The notes below the pieces were generated by a model, which saw only the letters and a program-made list of their open reading frames with translations, did no database searches and was not told the DNA's origin. Positions 1 to 9,524 of a DNA stretch of 64,000 bases are shown piece after piece. The DNA comes from Kamptonema formosum PCC 6407. Lineage in GTDB: Bacteria; Cyanobacteriota; Cyanobacteriia; Cyanobacteriales; Microcoleaceae. Location: assembly GCF_000332155.1 (NCBI RefSeq), contig NZ_KB235904.1, forward strand, positions 1,510,590 to 1,574,589, given 5' to 3'. The translations under genes were made by a program, and so were the position numbers. Numbering within the stretch: position 1 is the stretch's first letter; each line of letters starts with the position of its first letter.

Positions 1-1
1 C

Positions 2-199
2 GATGGCTTCGTTGCGGGGTTTGTTCACCAGTTGTGCCAACATGGAATTCACAGCTTAGAAGATGCGGAAACTGTGAAGAAAATTGTTACATATTCGAGT
101 GCAGTGGGTGCAATGGTAGCAATGAAACCAGGCGCGATCGCATCTCAACCTACTGCTGCTGAAGTAGAAGCATTTTTGTATTTACATAAAAGCCTTTAA
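2..199 (+). CDS. PfkB-family carbohydrate kinase, C-terminal fragment (probable fructokinase)
   Basis: Only the last 65 codons are inside the window. The first visible residues, DGFVAGF, match the PfkB signature 2 (GAGDxFxAGF), so the window opens on what should be the catalytic aspartate. The tail has the usual KPGAIAS-PT--EVEAFL ending of the ribokinase/fructokinase family. These cytosolic enzymes phosphorylate a sugar such as fructose with ATP. Which sugar is used cannot be told from this fragment. It is followed 86 bp later by aquaporin Z on the same strand. Family membership is fairly sure; the substrate is inference. Confidence 0.8.
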   Translation, partial: DGFVAGFVHQLCQHGIHSLEDAETVKKIVTYSSAVGAMVAMKPGAIASQPTAAEVEAFLYLHKSL

Positions 200-285
200 C
201 TCCTCATATTACATTTAATGAAAAATATCTAACTTTTTAAACCACTGTGTTAGGCTCGTGTCCTGTTTATCTACAGGATAAAAAA

Positions 286-1041
286 ATGTTACCAATAAAA
301 CGCTATGTAGCAGAGTTCATAGGTACTTTTTGGCTAGTATTTGGCGGTTGTGGTAGTGCCGTACTCGCAGCAGTATTTACCGCAGATGCAGCCAAAATTG
401 CACCCAATGTTGTCTTTCCCGTGGGAGTCGGATTAGTTGGTGTGTCTATGGCTTTTGGCCTGACAGTGTTGACGATGGCCTTTGCTATTGGTCACATTTC
501 TGGCTGTCACCTCAACCCGGCGGTTTCCTTTGGCTTATTTGTAGGCAAACGTTTCTCAGGCAGCGAACTCTTACCCTATATTATCGCCCAAGTTGCGGGA
601 GCAATTGTAGCAGGGTTTGTTCTCTACCTAATTGCTAGCGGTAAACCAGGTTTTGAAATTGGCGGTTTTGCAGCCAATGGCTACGGTGAAAACTCTCCTG
701 GTAAGTATGGTTTAGTAGCTGCTTTCCTCGCCGAATTTGTACTTACCTTCATGTTTTTAATTATTATCTTGGGGGCTACCGATCCTCGTGCTCCCCAAGG
801 TTTTGCACCCGTAGCGATCGGTTTAGGTTTAACTTTGATTCACTTAATTGGTATTCCCGTTACCAATGTGTCTGTTAACCCGGCGCGGAGCACTGGCCCT
901 GCGTTGATTTTAGCAGTTTTTGGCAGTCAGACTTGGGCGATCGCGCAGTTATGGCTGTTTTGGCTGGCCCCCATTGCTGGTGCGATCGCCGCAGGGTTTT
1001 TCTACTCATCCTTTTTAGCTGAATCAACCGTTGAATCGTAG
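286..1041 (+). CDS. aqpZ: Aquaporin Z-type water channel
   Basis: Inner-membrane major intrinsic protein of about 251 residues that lets water (possibly small neutral solutes) cross the membrane. Both NPA boxes are visible: HLNPAVSF in the first half and [11 protein letters not shown] in the second. The Arg after the second NPA and the narrow-pore composition fit AqpZ rather than a glycerol facilitator. Six hydrophobic segments are evident. A longer frame opens with GTG at 247, but the ATG at 286 follows an AGGA and starts with [15 protein letters not shown], the usual N terminus of the family. Stop is TAG, directly followed by a repeat element. Confidence 0.95.
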   Translation: MLPIKRYVAEFIGTFWLVFGGCGSAVLAAVFTADAAKIAPNVVFPVGVGLVGVSMAFGLTVLTMAFAIGHISGCHLNPAVSFGLFVGKRFSGSELLPYIIAQVAGAIVAGFVLYLIASGKPGFEIGGFAANGYGENSPGKYGLVAAFLAEFVLTFMFLIIILGATDPRAPQGFAPVAIGLGLTLIHLIGIPVTNVSVNPARSTGPALILAVFGSQTWAIAQLWLFWLAPIAGAIAAGFFYSSFLAESTVES

Positions 1042-1042
1042 G

Positions 1043-1150
1043 TATAGCAGGGGCTAGGGTCTAGGGACTAGGGGCTAGGGGAAGAAGGGAATAGAATCAG
1101 CGAGTTTGGTGGAACTCAGAACGTTCTAACCGACGAAAGCGGTTGCTATA
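1043..1150. repeat. MITE-like repeat with TATAGCA ends carrying heptamer repeats
   Basis: Starts two bases after the aqpZ stop with TATAGCA and ends with GCGGTTGCTATA. Inside are several GGGGCTA-type heptamers. The right end, CTAACCG followed by GCGGTTGCTATA, closely matches the right end of the repeat at 47741-47881, so the two look like copies of one dispersed element. No open reading frame is present. Confidence 0.6.
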
Positions 1151-1178
1151 TTTATCCCCGTGACCATATTTCTCGTAA

Positions 1179-1241
1179 GGTGGGCGCTGCTGTTATCAAT
1201 ATTATGGCTAATACTCAAGGCTCATCGCAGCAGCGCCCACC
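1179..1241. repeat. Inverted repeat between convergent aqpZ and leuC-like genes
   Basis: A 14-bp perfect inverted repeat, GGTGGGCGCTGCTG at 1179-1192 and its complement at 1228-1241, with a 35-nt loop. It can form a hairpin from either strand and may terminate both genes. There is no T-run. It resembles repeats at 31158-31183 and 44530-44670. Confidence 0.6.
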
Positions 1242-1251
1242 CTACATAAAC

Positions 1252-2571
1252 TTACATGAACTCACGGGGATCTGTGACATATCCTGTCAACGCAGATGCG
1301 GCCGCTGTATAAGGCGAAGCGAGATAAACTTGCGCTTCTTTATTCCCCATCCGGCCCGGGAAATTCCGGTTAGTTGTAGAAACACAAATTTCCGGTTCAT
1401 TCAACCGCCCAAAAGTATCCTTTGGCCCGCCCAAACAAGCTGCACAAGAAGGTGCAGCAGGTTCAATGCAACCCGCAGCTAAGAAAATCTCAGACAATGT
1501 TTGACCTTCATGTTTAAGGCTAAACAAATCTTCGTAAACCTTCTGAGTTGCAGGCACTAAATAAGTCGGAACTTTGACTTGATTGCCTTTAATAAGTTTA
1601 GCAGCATGGAGGAAATCGGAAGTTTTGCCGCCAGTACAAGAACCGATATATACTCGGTCAATTTTTACATCGCGGCAATTTCTGGCTAAGTCGCGGTTAT
1701 CGGGAGAATGGGGTTTAGCAACTACTGGTTCTAATTGGCTGACATCGTAGGTGCGATCGCTATAAAATTTAGCATCGCTATCGGTGTAAACTGCCTCAAA
1801 AGGTTTCGATGTCCGGGCGCGAACGTATTCAAATGTTGTCTCATCTGGGGCAACTGTACCATTTTTACCGCCAGCTTCGATCGCCATATTGCACAGCGTC
1901 ATCCGTTCTTCCATTGTCAGGCGTTCCACTGCTTCACCCGCAAATTCCATCGTCCGGTAATTCGCACCAGCAACGCCAATATCCCCAATTATTTGCAAAA
2001 TTAAGTCTTTTGCTAATAAATAATCGGGCATTTCGCCATTGAGGACAAAACGCATAGTCGCGGGTACTTTAATTAATAGTTTGCCCGTTCCCAGGATAAA
2101 AGCAGCGTCAGTGTTGCCGATACCGGTGGCAAATTGCCCAAAAGCACCGGCATTGCAGGTATGGGAGTCCGTACCAAAGAGGACTTCGCCGGGTCGAGTG
2201 TGGCCTTCTTGGGCGAGGGCGACGTGACAAACGCCTTTGTAGTCGGGATTTGCTTTAAAATTGGAGCGATCGGTGATGTCGTAGAAGTATTTAATGCCTT
2301 GTTCGCTGGCAAATTCACGGAGAATATCGACGTTGCGGTTAGCGCGTTCGTCGTTGGTGAAGATGTAGTGGTCGGGAATTAGGACGATTTTTTCAGTGTC
2401 CCAGACTTTGGCATCTGCGCCAAATTCCCGTTTGAATACGCCGATGGTACCGGGGCCGCAGACATCGTGGGTCATTAGCAGGTCTACGTCAACCCAGATG
2501 TTTTCTCCTGGTTCTACACTAGGCCGCTGAGATGCTTTGGCTAAGATTTTTTCCGTCAGGGTCATTCCCAT
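1252..2571 (-). CDS. 3-isopropylmalate dehydratase large subunit-type (aconitase family) protein
   Basis: A 439-residue member of the aconitase/LeuC superfamily. In leucine synthesis LeuC, with LeuD, isomerises 2- to 3-isopropylmalate in the cytosol. Visible motifs: GTDSHTCNAGAFGQFATGIG near residue 135, YIGSCTGG near 310 and CAACLGG near 378, supplying the three cysteines for a 4Fe-4S cluster. The protein is shorter than the usual cyanobacterial LeuC of about 470 residues and looks like the archaeal-type/homoaconitase-like subgroup. No small-subunit gene is adjacent. ATG codons at 2571 and 2565 are both possible starts; neither has a strong ribosome binding site. Superfamily is certain; the exact substrate is not. 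Confidence 0.85.
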   Translation of the reverse strand: MGMTLTEKILAKASQRPSVEPGENIWVDVDLLMTHDVCGPGTIGVFKREFGADAKVWDTEKIVLIPDHYIFTNDERANRNVDILREFASEQGIKYFYDITDRSNFKANPDYKGVCHVALAQEGHTRPGEVLFGTDSHTCNAGAFGQFATGIGNTDAAFILGTGKLLIKVPATMRFVLNGEMPDYLLAKDLILQIIGDIGVAGANYRTMEFAGEAVERLTMEERMTLCNMAIEAGGKNGTVAPDETTFEYVRARTSKPFEAVYTDSDAKFYSDRTYDVSQLEPVVAKPHSPDNRDLARNCRDVKIDRVYIGSCTGGKTSDFLHAAKLIKGNQVKVPTYLVPATQKVYEDLFSLKHEGQTLSEIFLAAGCIEPAAPSCAACLGGPKDTFGRLNEPEICVSTTNRNFPGRMGNKEAQVYLASPYTAAASALTGYVTDPREFM

Positions 2572-3210
2572 ATCGCGATCGCTCTTTTTTGATACTGGCT
2601 ATCTGTATTGTACGAAAGATATTCAGATTATAGAATCTAAAGAGTTTGTACGCTGGTGTTTGCTGCCAGCATAATTCCTCTCAAAACCCAGTTGGTTCAA
2701 ATAGTTGATTGAGTCGGGGCGGGAGATGAAAAAAGCGATTCCCAAGGTATTTGAGTAAGCATGACTGTTCATAAACCAAGGTTTCTGCTGCATTTTTTGC
2801 TTAATTTCTTCACACTTTTGGCTTCGCAATTCCTTATTAATCCCAAGTTCGACACTTAATTTAATATAAGACCGTTACATCGTTGTCACCGCTACTACAT
2901 AAACAAAGTCCGCCTACGCGGACTAAAGAGGGTATTTAAATCGGATTGAGTATTACAAGCCCGCAGCGCTTTGATAAAAGGACAATTCGCAGCCAACACT
3001 ATTCGCTTGCGTGACAACTACGGACTGTTTAACGGCAATTTTATCGATAAATGACAGTCTATACCCCAAAACTTAGAAAGTAAATAGCTAAATGTAAAGT
3101 CTTATAAATTTAAGTTGCTAAAATTTACAATATTCGGAGGCTATTGTCATTCTCAGGACAAAACGCTAGGCTGTTGACATTTGGACATTGACTATAGATA
3201 GGAAAAAACA
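2572..3210. other. Divergent intergenic region with one short hairpin
   Basis: A 639-bp gap between divergently transcribed leuC-like and RTX genes, so it must hold both promoters. A 68-residue reading frame on the minus strand (2623-2829) has no recognisable features and was not called. The clear structure is a hairpin AGTCCGC-CTAC-GCGGACT at 2907-2924, a dispersed palindrome type known from cyanobacteria. The 3060-3180 stretch is AT-rich and is the likely promoter region of the RTX gene. Confidence 0.5.
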
Positions 3211-6200
3211 TTGGCAACAATTCTTGGTACAGCCTCAGATGACACTCTCATCGGTGGGTCAGGCAATGACAGTCTTGTAGGGCTCGAGGGCAATGACTCC
3301 CTGAGTGATTTTAGTCCTACTTTTGACACTCTAGATGGCGGCTCAGGCAATGACACCCTTCGGGCTGGAGTGGGCAACGATAGCCTTTTTGGGGGTGACG
3401 GCAATGATATTCTTTCTACTGACTTTTTCGATACCAATACCACGTTAGATGGGGGTGCTGGCGATGATACGATCGATGCTCTGCGTTCGTTTTCCGGTAA
3501 TGTGCTGCGAGGAGGATCTGGCAACGATGTCTATATAGGCCCTGACAGACAACCAAGCCAGATTCAGGATACCAGTGGCATAGATCGGCTCTTAGTTCAA
3601 AGTTATCCCCTGAGCACAAATGTTTCTCTATCCTTGTCGCCTGGAAATATAGGATTAGCCCGACAAGGTACAAGCCTGCTGATTGACATTAACGTAGACG
3701 GGATAGCCAGGGCTGCTGAAGACGTTGTAGTTTTAGACTTCTTCGGTGCATTGCCCACAGTCGGGGGTGCTGGCTTAATCGAAACTATTAATAACCTCTC
3801 CGGTACAGCAATCCTCGCTGCTAATCTCACTGAGGCTACGGTAGCAGGCGGAATTAATGTAGCCACTGGTACCCCAGATGACGATAACCTCACAGGCACT
3901 CCTGGCAATGACAACATCAGTGGCCTTGACGCTAATGACACTATCAGTGGCTTAGATGGCAACGATTCTTTGCTTGGCGGCAACGGCAATGACAACCTCA
4001 GTGGGGGTGGAGGCAATGACTCCCTGATTGGCGGCGGTGGCACTGACACCCTGGATGGAGGTGTCGGCAATGACATTCTGAGTGCAACTGGCAGTCTCGC
4101 TGGTGGCGATGGAGATGACACGTTGCTAGGCTTTGGCCTTAGCACCTTCGATGGCGGTGCGGGCAATGACAGCCTTAGTGGTGGTGGTAATAGCACCTTA
4201 GAAGGGGGTGCTGGCGATGATACGCTCGATGCCAGCTTTACCAGTGGCAATCTGCTGCGAGGCGGTGCAGGTAACGATCGCTATCTAATCCGATCCAATG
4301 GATCGACTAAAATTTCAATTCAGGATACTGATGGCATCGATCGCTTAGACTTGACTGATTTCAGTGGTAGCACGACCACTGTTCCGGTTTCCCTGTCGTT
4401 GTCATCGGGAAATACAGGTTTAGCCCGACAAGGCACGAGTTTACTGATTGACATCAACAAAGACGGCATTGCACGGCCTACAGAGGACATTGTAATTTCA
4501 GACTTCTTTGGTGCATCAGCGACTGTTGCAGGTGCTGGTTTCATCGAAACTGTGAGCAACCTTTCCGGTACCGAGATCCTTGCGGCTAATCTCACTGAGG
4601 CTACCGCAGCACCTGGAGTCAATGCAACCACCGGTACTACCGGTGATGATAACCTCACAGGCACTCCTGGTAATGACAACATCTCAGGCCTGGGGGGCAA
4701 TGACACCCTCGCTGGCTTAGATGGCAACGACACCTTGGATGGCGGTGCAGGAAACAACAGCCTCAGTGGAGGTGGGGGGAATGACTCCCTTCTTGGCAAC
4801 AACAGTCTCAATGACACTCTGGATGGAGGTGCTGGCAATGACTTTCTGAGTGCAAGTGGTAGTCTGGCCGGTGGTGATGGAGATGACACGCTGCAAGCTT
4901 TTGTGTCTAGCAACTTGGATGGGGGTGCGGGCAATGACAGCCTTATTGGTAATGGTGTTAATAGCACCTTAGAAGGGGGTGCTGGCGATGATACCCTCAG
5001 TGCCGGATTTGGCAGCAATAGTTTATTGCGAGGCGGTGCAGGTAGCGATCGCTATCTTCTCTCAGACAGCAGCAGCAAGTCGAATCAAATTCAGGATACA
5101 GATGGAATTGATAATGTGCAGATAGGTTTCGGTACCAATGCAAACATTTCCCTGTCATTGGCCGCAGGAACTCTAGGTTTAGGCCGATCGAGTACAAGTC
5201 TGATGGTTGACATCAACAAAGATGGACTTCTCAGGACTACCGATGACTTGGTAATTTTAGACTTCTTCGGTGCATCGGCAACTGTTGCAGGTACAGGTGT
5301 CATCGAAACCATCAATAACCTTTCTAGTAGCGAGATCCTCGCAGCTAATTTAGCAGACACACCAATACCCGCGCCTACTCCTACACCAACACCAACAGGT
5401 ACACCCACACCCACACCAACAGGTACACCCACACCCACACCAACGGGCACGCCAACACCCACAGCCGCACCCGCACCGGTTCCCATTTTCATACCCACAC
5501 CCACACCGGAGCCAACGGCTGCGCCCGCACCAACTCCGACACCGACACCCGCACCCGTACCCGTTTTCACTCCCACACCCGCTGTCACAGTCATAACCCC
5601 GATCGCACCCACATTCACCAATCCACCCACACCAAGTAACCAGCAACCGCTAAGTTTGGGCAGCAATGGTGACGATGCGATCGCAGGCAACGACTCTAGC
5701 GATATCCTCTATGGCAACCAAGGCAATGACACCTTGGGAGGTAATGACGGTGAAGACATACTCTTCGGAGGCAAAGGCGAAGACGCAGTATTTGGCAACA
5801 CTGGCAACGATCTCCTATTTGGCAACGAAGGTAACGATTGCCTTGCGGGAGGTGACGGCGAAGATACCGCGTTAGGAGGAAAAGGTGACGACGCGATCTT
5901 TGGCGGCGGCGGTAATGATGTGCTTGGGGGCGATCGCGGTAACAATACCCTAGACGGCGGCGATGGTAACGATACCCTCTACGGAGGTGAAAATAACGAT
6001 ACCCTGTTTGGCGGTACTGGTAACGATTTCCTCTATAGCCAATCGGGTAACGACATCCTCATTGGTGTTGATAATACTGCTACTAACCCAGGGCGCGGCG
6101 AAGTCGATACGCTCATTGGCGCAGAAGGCAACGATACTTTCTTACTGGGAGATGCGACGAAATTCTACTACAACGATGGCAACGATACCGCCACTGGCAC

Positions 6201-6411
6201 TGGCGACTACGCTTTGATTGTCGGCTTCGACCCCGATCGAGATGTCATTCAACTGCAAGGTGCTCCTAGCACTTACCAGTTAGGTGCTACTCCCGCAGGA
6301 TTGCCTGTTGGTATCGGTATCTTCAAGAAAACTTCAGGCGCAGATGAATTGATCGCGATCGTGCAACCAGTTTCTCCTGTCAGCCTTGAGGGTTCTTTAC
6401 GATTCGTCTGA
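3211..6411 (+). CDS. Large RTX-type calcium-binding repeat protein
   Basis: A 1066-residue protein built mainly of nonapeptide RTX repeats (GGxGNDxLx), which fold as calcium-filled parallel beta rolls in secreted proteins. Residues 1-207, about 208-464 and about 465-713 form three similar modules. Each has an RTX stretch, then IQDTDGID, then a DINxDG calcium-loop-like segment, ending in EILAANL. Residues about 715-810 are a Pro-Thr linker of PTPTPTGT repeats. Residues about 817-990 are a second RTX block, followed by a C-terminal segment with [17 protein letters not shown]. There is no classical signal peptide, consistent with type I export, but no transporter genes are adjacent. The start is TTG at 3211, preceded by AGG 8 bp upstream. 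A surface or extracellular role is inferred. Confidence 0.85.
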   Translation: MATILGTASDDTLIGGSGNDSLVGLEGNDSLSDFSPTFDTLDGGSGNDTLRAGVGNDSLFGGDGNDILSTDFFDTNTTLDGGAGDDTIDALRSFSGNVLRGGSGNDVYIGPDRQPSQIQDTSGIDRLLVQSYPLSTNVSLSLSPGNIGLARQGTSLLIDINVDGIARAAEDVVVLDFFGALPTVGGAGLIETINNLSGTAILAANLTEATVAGGINVATGTPDDDNLTGTPGNDNISGLDANDTISGLDGNDSLLGGNGNDNLSGGGGNDSLIGGGGTDTLDGGVGNDILSATGSLAGGDGDDTLLGFGLSTFDGGAGNDSLSGGGNSTLEGGAGDDTLDASFTSGNLLRGGAGNDRYLIRSNGSTKISIQDTDGIDRLDLTDFSGSTTTVPVSLSLSSGNTGLARQGTSLLIDINKDGIARPTEDIVISDFFGASATVAGAGFIETVSNLSGTEILAANLTEATAAPGVNATTGTTGDDNLTGTPGNDNISGLGGNDTLAGLDGNDTLDGGAGNNSLSGGGGNDSLLGNNSLNDTLDGGAGNDFLSASGSLAGGDGDDTLQAFVSSNLDGGAGNDSLIGNGVNSTLEGGAGDDTLSAGFGSNSLLRGGAGSDRYLLSDSSSKSNQIQDTDGIDNVQIGFGTNANISLSLAAGTLGLGRSSTSLMVDINKDGLLRTTDDLVILDFFGASATVAGTGVIETINNLSSSEILAANLADTPIPAPTPTPTPTGTPTPTPTGTPTPTPTGTPTPTAAPAPVPIFIPTPTPEPTAAPAPTPTPTPAPVPVFTPTPAVTVITPIAPTFTNPPTPSNQQPLSLGSNGDDAIAGNDSSDILYGNQGNDTLGGNDGEDILFGGKGEDAVFGNTGNDLLFGNEGNDCLAGGDGEDTALGGKGDDAIFGGGGNDVLGGDRGNNTLDGGDGNDTLYGGENNDTLFGGTGNDFLYSQSGNDILIGVDNTATNPGRGEVDTLIGAEGNDTFLLGDATKFYYNDGNDTATGTGDYALIVGFDPDRDVIQLQGAPSTYQLGATPAGLPVGIGIFKKTSGADELIAIVQPVSPVSLEGSLRFV

Positions 6412-6422
6412 TGCTGAAAATC

Positions 6423-6516
6423 GGCGAATAGAATTTACCCAAAAATATCAAGTTGAAACCGCATCTACACAAATAAAGGGTGGACTTTGTTTGTATAGAT
6501 GCGAATTCTATTCGCC
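6423..6516. terminator. Nested inverted repeat between convergent genes
   Basis: The outer arms are a 13-bp perfect pair, GGCGAATAGAATT at 6423-6435 and its complement at 6504-6516. The inner arms are GCATCTA at 6461-6467 and TAGATGC at 6496-6502. The element lies 12 bp after the RTX stop and just before the end of the convergent small gene. A bidirectional terminator role is inferred from position; there is no clear U-tract. Confidence 0.55.
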
Positions 6517-6522
6517 TCATAA

Positions 6523-6714
6523 CTACTGACCGCAGCAATATTTACCATTTGAGTCATAGCAAGTCTGCGGGCAAGTAGTAGAACTTAATAGCATTTCTTT
6601 TACTTCATTTCCACCACAATTTGAAGTATGTTTAGCAGCTAAAGACAACAGCATATTAGGCGCGACCACGACGATCAACATCAAAATAGCTTGGGAAATA
6701 ATGGTGCATTTCAT
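6523..6714 (-). CDS. Small secreted cysteine-rich peptide (hypothetical)
   Basis: Encodes 63 residues. The N terminus, MKCTIISQAILMLIVVVAPNM, is a hydrophobic signal-peptide-like segment, probably cut after LSLAA near residue 27. The mature part of about 36 residues has five cysteines (NCGG, TTCPQ, TCYD, YCCG), suggesting disulphides or metal binding in the periplasm or outside the cell. The ATG at 6714 was chosen over a start 30 codons upstream because AAGGAG precedes it at good spacing. No family is recognised. It converges on the RTX gene. Confidence 0.6.
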   Translation of the reverse strand: MKCTIISQAILMLIVVVAPNMLLSLAAKHTSNCGGNEVKEMLLSSTTCPQTCYDSNGKYCCGQ

Positions 6715-7163
6715 TGCTCGTTTCTCCTTAAATTTTGGTTGGTTAATAAAGGAAAAAGCGAGTTGGCCAACTACGCTGTGGGAATCAAGAATTTCAATCT
6801 CCACATTTCAATCATGCGGGAATTACCAAGGGTTAAAAGCTCAATCTATGGTTCAGTATTTATTCAGGATTTGGTTCAGTTGCGTCCCTAGCAACGATCC
6901 GAGCGGTTCACTATTTGACTCACCGCTCAGGTCATCATCTTTTGCAAATATCTGCTACACATTAAAAATTTATTCGGCTATACAAAATCGCTAAGTGCTT
7001 GTTTTCAAGCACTTAGCGAATTACTAAGTACGGATTGATAAAATTATGAGTAGCATTTTTATAAGAAAATGCTGAGATGTAAAGATATAAGCGATCGCAT
7101 AGATCGCTGACACTCAAAATCGGTTAAAATCCTGAGTAAAAAGAACTCTGGCAAAGAAAAACA
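6715..7163. other. Divergent intergenic region upstream of the STAND gene
   Basis: No gene was recognised in these 449 bases. They contain GAGCGGT/ACCGCTC arms near 6900-6928, the 14-bp palindrome at 6988-7019, and a hairpin AGCGATC-GCATA-GATCGCT at 7090-7108 built on a HIP1-like core, 56 bp before the STAND gene. The promoters of both flanking genes should lie here; no consensus pair stands out. Confidence 0.4.
6988..7019. promoter_or_regulatory. 14-bp perfect palindrome with TTTT loop
   Basis: CGCTAAGTGCTTG at 6989-7001, loop TTTT, and its exact complement at 7006-7018; the flanking T/A at 6988 and 7019 also pair. No T-run follows, so a simple terminator is less likely. It lies 145 bp before the STAND ATPase gene and could be an operator or a structured leader. 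Function is unknown. Confidence 0.5.
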
Positions 7164-8387
7164 ATGGTAAGTTCACTTAGGGTATCCAAAGAAGGCCTAG
7201 AAATCGTTGAGCAAGCCAGAAAAAAGAAAGGCTGGACAAAAACTGCTGCTGCTTGGTGTCAAGCAGCTTTCACTACCGAAGCGACATTGAAGCGGTTTTG
7301 GCGGCAAGTTCCCATTCAGCAAGATAGTTTTATTAAAATTTGCGAAGCAGTAGGCGTAAACTGGGAAGACGTACTTGATAAAACTCTCTTCCCCGGAACC
7401 CTCCGCTTAGACTGGGAAGAGCCAATTGATGTATCAGTTTTCTACGGCCGGACTAAAGAACTCACCGATCTAGAAAACTTAATTTTGAAAAATCGGCTGG
7501 CGGTACTGACAGGAATGGGAGGAATCGGAAAAACGGCTTTAGTTGGCAAGGTTTGGGAAAAACAGATAAAAGGTAAAGGTGAGTTTGATTACGTGATACA
7601 GCGATCGCTCCGTACCTCTCCCCCCCTCCCGGAACTCCTCAAAGATATTGTCGAATTTCTCTCAGACGGCGAACAGCAGGAAGGCGGAATTTCTCAACTA
7701 ATGGAATATTTACGAAAGCAACGCTGTCTGCTGATACTCGATAATGTAGAAGCAATTATGAGTATAGGCACAAATGCTGGCACCTTTCGCCCAGAGTTTC
7801 AGGATTATTCCGAGCTAGTTAAACGAGTGAAATCTGAGCAACATAAAAGTTGTTTGCTACTTATCAGTCGCGAGCGACCACAAGATGCAATCTGGCTGAG
7901 AGGAGAAAAAGTTGGCTTCTTAGCACTGTGTGGTTTGAAGAAAGAAGCACAAGAATTATTGAAAGAACAAGGTTTATCAGGTAGTGAGAAAGATTTGGAA
8001 ACACTTAATACACTTTACGGCGGAAACCCTGGCTCGTTAAAGCTAATTTCTTCACTAATTCAAGAATTATTTAATGGAATAGTTCTGAACTATCTAAAAT
8101 CCGGTACTATTGTTGTTGTTCTTAAAGAAATTTTAGAACAGCACTTTTCGCGCCTGTCAGACTTGGAAACACAGATTATGGTTAAGTTAGCAGTTAATAG
8201 TGAGCCTAGTTCGCTATCACTCTTGGTAGAGGAGATATCGCCGCCATCAGCAGCAGAATTAATGCAGGCTGTGAAATCTCTAATTGACAGAGCGCTGATT
8301 GAAAAAAGTTGCACAGAGGTTGACGACGTTACATTTACACTCCAGCCTGAAGTTAGGAAGTACGTTAAAAGAAAGTTTGTTAAATAG
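7164..8387 (+). CDS. STAND-class NB-ARC ATPase with N-terminal effector-associated-like region
   Basis: A 407-residue signal-transduction ATPase. Residues 1-75 are a small helical region typical of cyanobacterial NB-ARC/WD40 proteins. The NB-ARC core starts near residue 90 with FYGR; Walker A is GMGGIGKT at 117-124 and Walker B is LLILDN at 189-194. A winged-helix-like end (SDLETQIMVKLAV...ALIEKS) reaches the C terminus. Relatives usually continue into WD40 or TPR sensor repeats, which are absent here; the gene stops cleanly at TAG 8387. STAND proteins are NLR-like switches in programmed responses and phage defence. A zinc-ribbon kinase follows after 54 bp on the same strand, so the two are probably co-transcribed. 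The role is inferred. Confidence 0.85.
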   Translation: MVSSLRVSKEGLEIVEQARKKKGWTKTAAAWCQAAFTTEATLKRFWRQVPIQQDSFIKICEAVGVNWEDVLDKTLFPGTLRLDWEEPIDVSVFYGRTKELTDLENLILKNRLAVLTGMGGIGKTALVGKVWEKQIKGKGEFDYVIQRSLRTSPPLPELLKDIVEFLSDGEQQEGGISQLMEYLRKQRCLLILDNVEAIMSIGTNAGTFRPEFQDYSELVKRVKSEQHKSCLLLISRERPQDAIWLRGEKVGFLALCGLKKEAQELLKEQGLSGSEKDLETLNTLYGGNPGSLKLISSLIQELFNGIVLNYLKSGTIVVVLKEILEQHFSRLSDLETQIMVKLAVNSEPSSLSLLVEEISPPSAAELMQAVKSLIDRALIEKSCTEVDDVTFTLQPEVRKYVKRKFVK

Positions 8388-8441
8388 CTCCGATCTGGTA
8401 TATCTGACACAAGTTACAGCTACAATCAGGGTGTATAAATT

Positions 8442-9524
8442 ATGAGCTACTGCATCAATCCTAACTGTTGTAAACGTCAAAACGATGAATCAGCGCTAGA
8501 GTGTGCTGCTTGTGGAAATCCAATGATACTATATAATGAAGGTAGATATCGTTTGACTAAACCTCTAGGAAATGTAGATAGAACACACGCTTATGAAGTA
8601 TTTGAAGCTAAGCACTTACACCGCAATACATTGATAATAATAAAAGTTTTAAAGAGTGAAGAACCTGAGTGGATCAAACGATTTGAACAAGAAAAAAGTA
8701 TCCTTCGCGACTTTAAGAATTTAGGACTTCCCAAACTTGAAAAACAATTTAATGTGACGCTCAAAAACGGTCATGTTTTACGCTGCTTAGCTATGGAGAA
8801 AGTTAATGGTGATAACTTGGAGGAATGGTTACAGAAAAAAAAGAAAAAGAATAATAAATTTCAAATTACCGAAAGAGAAGCAATTTCTTGGCTGAAACAA
8901 ATGGCTGAAATTCTTGATAAATTACATCAAAGGAGTTTTTTCCACAGAGATATTAAGCCCAGCAATATTATGGTCAAAAAAATTAGCAATCAAGTTGTTT
9001 TAATTGACTTTGGTGATGCTAGAATGGTGACAGGGACGGTTGTCGATCCTAATAAAGATGTAACATCAGTTTATTCACATGGTTATACTGCCCCAGAACA
9101 AATGAAAAGGCGGGCTGTTCCGCAGTCAGATTTCTTTTCCTTGGGGCGTACATTTGCTCATTTACTGACTGGCATACATCCTGATGAACTTCCCACCTCT
9201 TCAAGGAATGAAGATAAACTGATCTGGCGAGACAAAGCTCCTCAAGTTGTCTCAAAAGAATTGGTAAAATTAATTGATGACTTGATGGAGCCTTTAGTTA
9301 ATAGGCGACCTAAAAATACTCAAGAAATTTTACAGCGCATTAATGAAATTCAATATCGACCTATACCAAAATCTGTTTTAATCGGTGCAGGTTTTGGCAT
9401 AGGTGTTTTAATCGGGATTTTAATAGGTGCAGCGGGAATGTATTGGTATTTAAGCTTGAAGATTGACGAAAGCTTGAGACAACTAGAATCTAAAGTTTTC
9501 GTTCATAAAAAAAATGCAAGTTAA
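8442..9524 (+). CDS. Zinc-ribbon Ser/Thr protein kinase with C-terminal membrane anchor (SpkB-like)
   Basis: A 360-residue Hanks-type kinase. The N terminus, MSYCINPNCC...CAAC, gives cysteines 4, 9, 10, 21 and 24, the zinc-ribbon-like motif also found in cyanobacterial SpkB. Catalytic features: Lys68 in IIIKVLK, HRDIKPSN at 168-175, DFG at 189-191 and a YTAPEQ activation segment. The glycine-rich loop is degenerate (LGNVDRTHAY). Residues about 311-337 form one membrane helix with a short tail after it. The gene follows the STAND ATPase, suggesting that the two act in one signalling pathway (inference). Its last 4 bases overlap the convergent sfsA gene. Confidence 0.88.
   Translation: MSYCINPNCCKRQNDESALECAACGNPMILYNEGRYRLTKPLGNVDRTHAYEVFEAKHLHRNTLIIIKVLKSEEPEWIKRFEQEKSILRDFKNLGLPKLEKQFNVTLKNGHVLRCLAMEKVNGDNLEEWLQKKKKKNNKFQITEREAISWLKQMAEILDKLHQRSFFHRDIKPSNIMVKKISNQVVLIDFGDARMVTGTVVDPNKDVTSVYSHGYTAPEQMKRRAVPQSDFFSLGRTFAHLLTGIHPDELPTSSRNEDKLIWRDKAPQVVSKELVKLIDDLMEPLVNRRPKNTQEILQRINEIQYRPIPKSVLIGAGFGIGVLIGILIGAAGMYWYLSLKIDESLRQLESKVFVHKKNAS

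Noticed and set aside
2623-2829. 68-residue minus-strand frame upstream of the RTX gene
   Set aside because: No recognisable domain, no good ribosome binding site, and it lies in a divergent promoter region.
3192-5945. Several long minus-strand frames rich in Pro, Ser and Leu across the RTX gene
   Set aside because: They are antisense products of the Gly-Asp repeats of the plus-strand gene.
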